Assembly: GCA_913062735.1 (NCBI GenBank)
Contig: CAJXWI010000180.1
Span: 1 to 5,910 of the forward strand
Origin: an uncultured Arcobacter sp.
GTDB lineage: Bacteria; Campylobacterota; Campylobacteria; Campylobacterales; Arcobacteraceae
DNA: 5,910 bases
Direction: 5' to 3'
The notes under the pieces were generated by a model. It searched no databases, was not told where the DNA came from, and worked only from the letters and a program-made list of their open reading frames with translations. The position numbers and the translations under genes were made by a program. Below, in pieces: positions 1-5,910 of this stretch (position 1 is the first letter of the stretch; the number at the start of each line of letters is the position of its first letter).

Positions 1-1368
1 GAAATTAACGAATATGAAAAAGCAATCGATGCTTATGAAAAGGTTATTGAAATAAATCCTAAAAGTGATAGTGCATTTTATAATATAGGAAATGCATATG
101 GGAAAATGGAAGAATATGAAAAAGCAATCGATGCTTATGAAAAAGCCATTGATATAAATCCTAAAAGTGATAGTGCATTTTACAATATGGGTATTTCTTA
201 TTCGGGGATGAAAGAATATGAAAAGGCCATTGATGCTTATGAAAAAGTCATTGAATTAAATCCTAAAAAAGATTCTGCAATTTTGAGCATGGGAAATGCT
301 TATGCAAAAATGGAAGAATATGAAAAGGCCATTGATTCTTTTCAAAAGGCCATTGAATTAAATCCTAAAAAAGATTCTGTATTTTATAATATGGGAAATG
401 CATATGGGAAAATGCAGAAATATGAAAAGGCAATCAATGCTTTTCAAAAAGCTATTGATATAAATCCTACCCATGATCGCGCCTTTTATAACAAGGGTTT
501 TTCTTATGCGAAAATGGAAGAATATGAAAAGGCAATCAATGCTTATCAAGAATCAATTGATATAAATCCTAAAAGAGATAGTGCCTTTTATAATATGGGA
601 CTGGCTTATGATGAAATAGAAGAATATACAAAGACAATCAATGCTTATCAAGAATCAATTGATATAAATCCTAAAAATGACCGTGCTTTTTATAACATGG
701 GACTTGCTTATTCAAAAATAGAAGAATATGAAGAGGCTGTTGATGCTTTTCAAAAGGCCCTTGATATAAATCCTAAAGATGAAAATACTTTTTTTAATAT
801 GGGACTTGCTTATGCGAAAATGGAAGAATATGAAGAGGCTATTGATGCTTTTCAAAAGGCTATTGATATAAATCCTAAAGATGATCATGCTTTTTATAAT
901 ATAGGACTTTCTTATGCGCAAAGCGAAGAATATGAAGAGGCTATTGATGCTTTTCAAAAATCCATTGATATAAATCCTAAAGATGATCGTGCTTTTTATA
1001 ATATTGGATTTGCTTATGGAGAAATGGAAGAACATGAAAAGGCAATCGATGCTTATCAAGAATCAATTGCTATAAACCAAAAAAATGAAAATGCATTTTT
1101 ATGTTTGAATGAATTACTTTTAATAACTAATAAATTTAGTGAACGTAATAACATAATCAATGAGTATAAAAGCAATAAAAAAGTTATGAAAATTTATTCA
1201 ATGATTAGATTACTTTCTAAGAAACAAATTTCTATTACGGCCATGAATAATTGGATAAAAGATCATAAAGATCAAAAAGAAAAATGGAGTTTTAAAAAAT
1301 TAGAAAGCTGGGCTAACAAAAACAAAACTCATTTAAAGCATATTAAGAAGTTTAAAGAAAACTTTTAA
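1..1368 (+). CDS. TPR-repeat protein, 5'-truncated by the window edge
   Basis: The frame is open from base 1, so the start codon lies upstream; the ATG at 106 is an internal Met inside a repeat, not a likely start. The visible 455 residues hold eleven tandem 34-residue tetratricopeptide repeats (visible residues 3-376), each of the type EEYEKAIDAYQKAIDINPK followed by a DxAFYNxGxAY helix. They keep the TPR signature: G at position 8 of helix A, Y and A in helix B, and Pro closing the unit. The eleventh unit is degenerate. Residues 377-455 are a Lys-rich, Trp-containing non-TPR tail. TPR arrays form superhelical protein-binding scaffolds, so a sensing, scaffolding or partner-binding role is inferred. 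No catalytic domain is visible, but one could lie in the missing N-terminus, as in STAND NTPases with C-terminal TPRs. The TAA stop directly abuts the deaminase ATG, which implies co-translation. The TPR call is firm; the role is not. Confidence 0.93.
   Translation, partial: EINEYEKAIDAYEKVIEINPKSDSAFYNIGNAYGKMEEYEKAIDAYEKAIDINPKSDSAFYNMGISYSGMKEYEKAIDAYEKVIELNPKKDSAILSMGNAYAKMEEYEKAIDSFQKAIELNPKKDSVFYNMGNAYGKMQKYEKAINAFQKAIDINPTHDRAFYNKGFSYAKMEEYEKAINAYQESIDINPKRDSAFYNMGLAYDEIEEYTKTINAYQESIDINPKNDRAFYNMGLAYSKIEEYEEAVDAFQKALDINPKDENTFFNMGLAYAKMEEYEEAIDAFQKAIDINPKDDHAFYNIGLSYAQSEEYEEAIDAFQKSIDINPKDDRAFYNIGFAYGEMEEHEKAIDAYQESIAINQKNENAFLCLNELLLITNKFSERNNIINEYKSNKKVMKIYSMIRLLSKKQISITAMNNWIKDHKDQKEKWSFKKLESWANKNKTHLKHIKKFKENF
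7..1128 (+). repeat. Eleven 102-bp tandem repeats encoding TPR units
   Basis: Units start at 7, 109, 211, 313, 415, 517, 619, 721, 823, 925 and 1027 with no indel between them. The block GATATAAATCCTA recurs at 151, 457, 559, 661, 763, 865 and 967, and the last six of these are exactly 102 bp apart. The units at 823 and 925 share their first 35 bases. Units fall into sub-types: AYEK-type early, AYQES-type at 517 and 619, AFQK with EEYEE at 721-925, and AYQES again at 1027. This is the pattern expected from unit duplication and recombination. Confidence 0.95.
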
Positions 1369-3996
1369 ATGATAAAAAACAATCTTGCGCATATTCCCCA
1401 AATAGTGCTATTAAGAAGTGATAAAGTATTTATAAAACTTGTTAATACACTTTTGAAAGATAATAAAATCAATACAAAAACAGACGGTAATCAGCTTATC
1501 GAAGGAGTTAGAGATTTTTACCCTAACTCTTATCGGCTAGATGAAATAGAGTTAAGTTTATCGCAAAAAGAGCTAAGAAATAGTAATATTGGATATACTT
1601 TTGACTATAAAAAGTCGAATGCACTAGACTATAATTTTTCTTTTTTAAAAGATTTATTTTCAACTTTTTTTGAATATAATGGTTCTAAGATATTTGCAAA
1701 AGAGGAAAATCTTGAAAAGTATTTGTCTTTTATTACAAAGGTTTCTCCTCTTCATATTTTAGCATATGAGTTGGCTACAAAACTAAAAAAAAATAAAATA
1801 TCAGAATATGATTTATTAGCTTTGATAGATAACTACACCCCATTAAGTCTAAAGGTAGATAGTCAAAAAGAATATGCCGAAAATCATCTACATTTAAAAG
1901 GTGCTTCCTATTTATCCTTCAATATGTTAAAGCTTTTTTCCTGCAAAAGCAAAAAAGAGTACTTTACAAAAGATTTTTTACAAAAGATTCCAAGAATAAA
2001 TGAATTCTCATATATTAATAATCACACTTACTCCATAGGCCAAATAATTGAAATATCAAAGTTAAGTATTGATTTTATTTATGGTTCTTTTATGAATAAT
2101 ATTCTTGAAGAAAAAAATGAAGTACTTTTATATCTTGAAAATTTATCGAAAATACTGACTTCGAATCAATCCTTAGGATTAAGTTATTCTTATTCTATAG
2201 ATACTATTTCAAAAATGAATAAACTATTTCCAATATTCAAAAATTCTTATGAAGACAATCTCGCAAGAGAAATAGTCAAGTTTTATGATAAGGGCCAATT
2301 CTCCAAAGCTCAATTAATGGAAAATACTCTCTTCTTTTATCTTTATGAAAATACCGAGTCAAACCACTTGAAATATTTCATAAAAATTTATTTTCAAGCT
2401 TCAAATATACTACGTTCGTATATGGTCATGTCCCAGAATATTGGACTTTCACATTTTAGTGAATTTAGTGGTTCTTATTTAAGAACTGTCGAGAGAAAAA
2501 CTGCACGTAATATTGCTTCAAGTATTATAGATAGTGGTACTAACTATTTAAATGCAAAATTAGATGTAAAAGAAGACGCAAATACAATTTCAACCATATT
2601 ACAGGATTTTAAAAATGCATTTGAGTCAAGAGATAAAATAATTAAATTTAACTTTGGACTGTCAAGCAAAAAGTCAAGAGAAAGAGATATAAAAATTCAA
2701 ACTGGTAATTTACTTCCTAGATTTTATAAAAAAAGAATGTCTATTAAAAATGAAGCAATTGCTTTTGATGATTTTTTAAGAAATATCAAGTTCAAAAAAA
2801 TAGATAAGTTTACTAATGCATTAAAATATACTAAAATAAAGGCTTATAAAGATAAAGAAAATCTCAAGAATAAGTCATTTGACATTAGCTCATATGTTGT
2901 TTCGATTGACGCAGTAGGCAAAGAAACACATACTCCACCTGAAATATTTGCACCCTATTTTAAGTATTTACGACATGCTCCAAAAAAACTTAAAAATGAT
3001 ATTTTTTTAGGTACTAAGAAATTTAGTCACCATGCAAAACTTGTAATAACAGTTCATGCAGGTGAGGACTTTAATCACATTATTACAGGGATGAGAAGAG
3101 TCGAAGAAAGTGTTAAGTTTTTTGATATGCAAAGAAACGATAGACTTGGGCATGTTCTTAGTCTTGGTCTATTCCCGAAAGTTTGGTTAAATAATATTAA
3201 AGATTTAGTTATGTATAAAGGTGACTATTTTGACGATTTAGTATGGTTATGTAAGAAACTAAAAAAATTATCTGGAACAAGTTTAGATATTACAAGATTT
3301 ATAAAAATATATGAAGATAGAGTTTGGAAAATGTTTTCTGAAATTTATCCTATGTGCAAGAAAAACATTCACATCAATGACTTGTATGAAGCATGGAGTT
3401 ATAGAAGGAACTGTACATTAACTTACTATAAAAGAAAAAGAGGTGAAGTATTATTTGATGACTATTCCAATATTGTATTAGAAAAAGAGCCAAGTGAAAA
3501 TGTTCAAAAAATATTTGAATTATATCAAACGAATAATCAAGTTAGACAGAATTACAAAAAAGTCATGAATATAGATAAGAAAAGAATTTCAAAAGAAGAA
3601 GTAAATATTTGGGAAGCACTACAAGATAGAATGATAAATCAATTATCACAAAAAGGAATAATAATTGAAACAAACCCTTCTTCAAATGTATTTGTATCCT
3701 CTATAGATAGTTATGATCAACATCCAATTTTCAGATTTTATCCACCTGAAAAAAAGTTATTAGGCAATGGCAAAAAGTTCAATAAATTCAATCAAAGAAG
3801 TGGAAGAATTGCTGTTACTATAAATAGTGATGATCCTGCAATTTTTGTAACATCTTTACAGAATGAATATAGAACGATAAAAAGTGTTGCGAAAAAAAAA
3901 TATAAATGTAGTGATAAAGAGGCAGAAGACTGGATTAAAGACATAAGAGAATTCAGTGTAGATTTATTTAAGGAGAGTTATATTGAAAGCAATTGA
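1369..3996 (+). CDS. Large adenosine-deaminase-fold protein, RdrB-like (RADAR-type defence deaminase)
   Basis: This 875-residue protein has the motifs of the metal-dependent adenosine deaminase family (amidohydrolase superfamily) in order. ENHLHLKGA carries the first metal histidines H173 and H175. VSIDAVGKE (512-519) matches the substrate-loop IDLAGDE of ADA. VHAGED carries metal ligand H563 and catalytic E566. RLGH carries H595. ETNPSSN lies at 767-773, and INSDDP carries D821 and D822. All expected catalytic residues are present, so it is probably active. It is far longer than ordinary ADA (about 350 residues): roughly 330 residues separate the first motif from the substrate loop, and about 170 separate RLGH from NPSSN. 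This enlarged layout and the membrane-protein neighbour fit RdrB, which deaminates adenosine or ATP in RADAR phage defence; the RdrB assignment is inference from memory of the family. The start ATG lies immediately after the TPR stop codon with only a weak purine-rich stretch upstream, suggesting translational coupling. The 3' end overlaps the next gene by 14 bases. Confidence 0.85.
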   Translation: MIKNNLAHIPQIVLLRSDKVFIKLVNTLLKDNKINTKTDGNQLIEGVRDFYPNSYRLDEIELSLSQKELRNSNIGYTFDYKKSNALDYNFSFLKDLFSTFFEYNGSKIFAKEENLEKYLSFITKVSPLHILAYELATKLKKNKISEYDLLALIDNYTPLSLKVDSQKEYAENHLHLKGASYLSFNMLKLFSCKSKKEYFTKDFLQKIPRINEFSYINNHTYSIGQIIEISKLSIDFIYGSFMNNILEEKNEVLLYLENLSKILTSNQSLGLSYSYSIDTISKMNKLFPIFKNSYEDNLAREIVKFYDKGQFSKAQLMENTLFFYLYENTESNHLKYFIKIYFQASNILRSYMVMSQNIGLSHFSEFSGSYLRTVERKTARNIASSIIDSGTNYLNAKLDVKEDANTISTILQDFKNAFESRDKIIKFNFGLSSKKSRERDIKIQTGNLLPRFYKKRMSIKNEAIAFDDFLRNIKFKKIDKFTNALKYTKIKAYKDKENLKNKSFDISSYVVSIDAVGKETHTPPEIFAPYFKYLRHAPKKLKNDIFLGTKKFSHHAKLVITVHAGEDFNHIITGMRRVEESVKFFDMQRNDRLGHVLSLGLFPKVWLNNIKDLVMYKGDYFDDLVWLCKKLKKLSGTSLDITRFIKIYEDRVWKMFSEIYPMCKKNIHINDLYEAWSYRRNCTLTYYKRKRGEVLFDDYSNIVLEKEPSENVQKIFELYQTNNQVRQNYKKVMNIDKKRISKEEVNIWEALQDRMINQLSQKGIIIETNPSSNVFVSSIDSYDQHPIFRFYPPEKKLLGNGKKFNKFNQRSGRIAVTINSDDPAIFVTSLQNEYRTIKSVAKKKYKCSDKEAEDWIKDIREFSVDLFKESYIESN
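3971..3977 (+). promoter_or_regulatory. Shine-Dalgarno sequence for a TTG start
   Basis: AGGAGAG lies inside the 3' end of the deaminase gene, and its AGGAG core ends 7 bases before TTG at 3983. No comparable site precedes the next in-frame ATG (4007), so this site decides the start of the membrane protein. It also places that start before the deaminase stop (3994-3996), giving overlapping, coupled translation. Confidence 0.8.
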
Positions 3997-4729
3997 AAAG
4001 CTTATTATGCTATTTGAGGATTTTATTAAAAGAGCAGTGATGCCATCTATTAGTTTTGTTTTTATCTTTTTTATCTTTTTTATTGGTATAAAAAGTCTTA
4101 ACCAAAATAAAGTAGAGTTTATTAGTGAGTTTTTATCCACAATTAAATTTGATAATTTAAATATTACATTTTTAGTTATAACACTAATTGGTTTGAGTTA
4201 TCTTTTAAGTATTTTACAGCAATTAATTTTTGACAACAACATAAAAAAAAATTATGAAGGCCGTTTGTTTACAACTGAGAATCAACAGCTAATTATATTA
4301 AGAGAATCTACAATTAAAAAACTAAATAATGGTAGTAATGAAGACTATCAAAATATAAAGGATTTAGATTATAATGATTATTTTTTATATCAAGCAATTG
4401 GGCGAAAATTGTGTTATCTTAAAAAACAGACTGATACAAGTCGATATGTCAATGATACGAAATCAATAGGTATATTCTTTACATCATTTTCACTAGTAAA
4501 TCTTATATTCTCAGTATTAGTTTTTAATTTATGTAGTTTTGGTTTTGTTATTATCTCTATATTATCTATAATTATTGGTTTTGATGCGATAAAAGCCAAA
4601 TATCGTTCAAGAGCTATTAGAATATATATAAACTATCTTATAGGTGAAAATACAAATAATGAGTCGACAATGGAAAAAATCGTCACTATTAAAATACCTG
4701 ATGGAATTAAATTAATAAAAGAGGAATAG
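3983..4729 (+). CDS. Four-helix membrane protein, candidate accessory protein of the deaminase operon
   Basis: This 248-residue protein starts at TTG, chosen because of the strong Shine-Dalgarno sequence at 3971-3977; the alternative ATG at 4007 would remove eight residues. Four hydrophobic segments are visible: about 19-36 (very Phe/Ile-rich), 60-82, 162-181 and 183-200. They form two hairpins separated by a charged soluble region (84-161), followed by a basic then mixed C-terminal tail (201-248). Lys/Arg residues flank the helices (K16, R17, K37, and K204-R213), which fits a cytosolic middle region and tail. No signal peptide cleavage site or enzymatic motif is seen. The gene overlaps the deaminase gene by 14 bases, so the two are almost certainly made together. 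RADAR loci commonly carry a membrane accessory gene (SLATT-type RdrC or Csx27-like RdrD), and this protein fits by position and topology. I cannot assign it to either family from sequence alone. Confidence 0.85.
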   Translation: MKAIEKLIMLFEDFIKRAVMPSISFVFIFFIFFIGIKSLNQNKVEFISEFLSTIKFDNLNITFLVITLIGLSYLLSILQQLIFDNNIKKNYEGRLFTTENQQLIILRESTIKKLNNGSNEDYQNIKDLDYNDYFLYQAIGRKLCYLKKQTDTSRYVNDTKSIGIFFTSFSLVNLIFSVLVFNLCSFGFVIISILSIIIGFDAIKAKYRSRAIRIYINYLIGENTNNESTMEKIVTIKIPDGIKLIKEE

Positions 4730-4770
4730 AATTTAATCATTCAGGATATAAGCTTGTTTCTTCATTTAGT

Positions 4771-4789
4771 ATTTAACAATAATTTAACA
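4771..4789 (+). repeat. Direct repeat ATTTAACA x2, 11 bp apart
   Basis: The octamer ATTTAACA occurs at 4771-4778 and 4782-4789 in the 84-base gap between the membrane-protein gene and the next gene. Spacing of about one helical turn could suit a regulator binding one DNA face, but in such AT-rich DNA chance is a fair alternative. I see no convincing -35/-10 pair or hairpin-plus-U-tract terminator in the gap. The only -10-like strings are TATAAG (4747-4752) and CATAAT (4788-4793), and neither has a good -35. Confidence 0.3.
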
Positions 4790-4801
4790 TAATAAATAAG
4801 T

Positions 4802-4807
4802 AAAGGA
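4802..4807 (+). promoter_or_regulatory. Ribosome binding site supporting an ATT start
   Basis: AAAGGA is followed after six bases by ATT at 4814, which is in frame with the long downstream reading frame. In-phase stops in all three frames (TAA at 4793, 4797 and 4801) lie just upstream. The gene must therefore begin after about 4796, and this is the only Shine-Dalgarno-like site I see near the head of the open frame. Confidence 0.5.
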
Positions 4808-4813
4808 CTTTCA

Positions 4814-5896
4814 ATTAACTCTTTCTATTTATTTTACAATTCTTATTATAATAAATCATTAAATGAAGATCAGCAGAAAAATATCATACAAGAGATAAAC
4901 AAATTAACTAAAAATGATAAAATCATCGTTATTAATAAAACTCAATATCCAAAACATACCCTATTTCTATTCCATCTAATAAGTGACTATCATCAAGCCT
5001 ATACAAAAAGCACTGAATCAGAGCAAAAAGAAAGAACAAACAAGCTGGAATCATTAGGAAAAGGAAACCTAAACAGAAAAAAAAGATTTAATAAAAACAA
5101 AGAAGGTATTAAAAATAAATCCCTTCCGATAAAACACAGATTAAAATCTATCTATGAAAACATGTTTTTATCAAGAATAATAAAAGGCGATTACAAATTT
5201 GCGTATTTAATTTTAACTGTTATGTTTATGTACAAACCATTATTAAACCATATATTTAAACTATTATTTAATAGAAAACAAACAGATGAATTAGTTGAAT
5301 CTTTCAATGAATCACTAGATTTTTTTGAATTCACTTATCTATCTCCTACCAAAATAGTTAATTCATGTGCGATAAGTCTGTATCAATATTTAAAACACTG
5401 TACAAATATCAATGATGAAGAAAAACAAATAAAGTTTGTTAGAGACATTATCAATGTATATTTTTCTAAACATGCACCAAATAAAATCAGACATGACTCT
5501 TTTGAAAAAGAAATATATTGTGCAGGTATTTATAATGGTACACCTATATTTCAATGGCACACATCAACTATAACTGAGCAATACTATACAGATAAAGATT
5601 TAAAAAAATATAGTCTCTATGCAAAAAAATCATTAAAAGAAATTGGTACATTAAAACATTGGTTAATTGGATACTTAACAAAAGATAGAAATAGCAAAAA
5701 GTATAACTATGAATCAAAAGAAGAAATTAAAAATATCATACATAATCTATCTATAACTTATGTAAAACAACCTCCAAAATTAATGGAAGTAATCCATCAA
5801 AATCAACAAAAAACAATCAAATACTACATATTCGCACCAATTAGGCTAATTTCTACCATATTGACACGCTCAATTACCAAATCAGCACTTAAATAA
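4814..5896 (+). CDS. Unrecognised protein of about 360 residues with probable ATT start
   Basis: The frame is open from 4796 to the TAA at 5894-5896 but has no ATG, GTG or TTG before 5162. I place the start at ATT 4814 because of the AAAGGA site six bases upstream. Starting at 5162 would discard 116 residues and leave the preceding 360 bases as an unexplained open frame. ATT initiation is rare but known (for example infC). Numbered from 4814, the protein has a Tyr/Asn-rich N-terminus, a very basic Lys/Arg/Asn stretch (about 77-111), a short hydrophobic patch (129-140) that is borderline for a membrane helix, a mixed alpha/beta-looking middle, and a hydrophobic-basic C-terminus. I recognise no family or catalytic motif. 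It may belong to the upstream operon (84-base gap, same strand, no clear terminator) or be independent. A start codon lost by mutation or a sequencing error is the main alternative. The coding call is firmer than the start. Confidence 0.65.
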   Translation: MNSFYLFYNSYYNKSLNEDQQKNIIQEINKLTKNDKIIVINKTQYPKHTLFLFHLISDYHQAYTKSTESEQKERTNKLESLGKGNLNRKKRFNKNKEGIKNKSLPIKHRLKSIYENMFLSRIIKGDYKFAYLILTVMFMYKPLLNHIFKLLFNRKQTDELVESFNESLDFFEFTYLSPTKIVNSCAISLYQYLKHCTNINDEEKQIKFVRDIINVYFSKHAPNKIRHDSFEKEIYCAGIYNGTPIFQWHTSTITEQYYTDKDLKKYSLYAKKSLKEIGTLKHWLIGYLTKDRNSKKYNYESKEEIKNIIHNLSITYVKQPPKLMEVIHQNQQKTIKYYIFAPIRLISTILTRSITKSALK

Positions 5897-5910
5897 TCTT
5901 CCCCTATACC

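Noticed and set aside
358..549. Reverse-strand open frame within the TPR gene
   Set aside because: It is an antisense shadow of the 102-bp repeats. Its Ile/Phe-rich product simply mirrors the repeat and there is no ribosome binding site.
712..1059. Reverse-strand open frame of 115 codons within the TPR gene
   Set aside because: Its internally repeated sequence is the complement of the TPR units, and the forward frame is clearly the coding one.
1..1128. CRISPR-like array suggested by regular repeats
   Set aside because: The 102-bp units are uninterrupted coding repeats with no repeat-spacer alternation.
1501..1507. Perfect Shine-Dalgarno-like GAAGGAG inside the deaminase gene
   Set aside because: No ATG, GTG or TTG follows at a usable distance, so it does not mark an internal start.
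1505..1529. Seven-base inverted repeat GAGTTAG / CTAACTC with an 11-base loop
   Set aside because: It lies inside the deaminase coding sequence, lacks a U-tract, and is short enough to be chance.
4414..4599. Reverse-strand open frame inside the membrane-protein gene
   Set aside because: It is short, lies wholly inside a well-supported gene, and has no independent coding signal.
4847..4852. TATAAT as a promoter -10 element
   Set aside because: It lies within the open frame of the last gene, has no recognisable -35 at proper spacing, and such strings are common in AT-rich DNA.
4863..4979. Short ATG-started frames at 4863 (11 codons) and 4914 (21 codons) as starts of the last gene
   Set aside because: They are in a different frame from the long coding frame and end quickly. 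Using them would require a frameshift for which I see no slippery site.

Overview
The window is AT-rich (GC well under one third by eye, with TAA/TGA/TAG stops and many A/T homopolymers). All recognisable genes are on the + strand. Composition suggests a low-GC bacterium. An Arcobacter-like Campylobacterota or a similar low-GC lineage is only a guess, because no rRNA, tRNA or housekeeping gene is present.

Layout: (1) 1-1368 is the 3' part of a gene for a tetratricopeptide-repeat (TPR) protein. The frame is open at base 1, so the real start lies upstream. It carries eleven 34-residue repeats in exact 102-bp register, then a 79-residue non-repeat tail. (2) 1369-3996 begins on the base after the TPR stop codon and encodes an 875-residue, strongly enlarged adenosine-deaminase-fold protein with every expected metal and catalytic residue in place. 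Its size and its insertions in the barrel resemble RdrB, the deaminase of the RADAR anti-phage system. (3) 3983-4729 overlaps the deaminase gene by 14 bases. It starts at TTG behind a strong Shine-Dalgarno sequence and encodes a four-helix membrane protein, in the position where RADAR loci often carry an accessory membrane gene (the SLATT protein RdrC or the Csx27-like RdrD). (4) After an 84-base gap, an open frame runs from just after 4795 to 5896. It has no ATG, GTG or TTG before 5162, but it has an ATT at 4814 with a well-placed AAGGA-type ribosome binding site. It encodes a protein of about 360 residues that I do not recognise.

Interpretation: genes 1-3 form a tight, translationally coupled operon that looks like a RADAR-related defence module. 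The canonical AAA+ partner RdrA is not visible. The gene directly upstream of the deaminase is instead a TPR array. It could be the C-terminal sensor part of a larger protein (for example a STAND-type NTPase) or a stand-alone scaffold. RdrA might also lie further upstream, outside the window. A working model, which is inference, is that the TPR protein senses or scaffolds, the deaminase converts adenine nucleotides or nucleosides to inosine forms, and the membrane protein acts at the envelope. Gene 4 may be the last member of the system or an unrelated neighbour.
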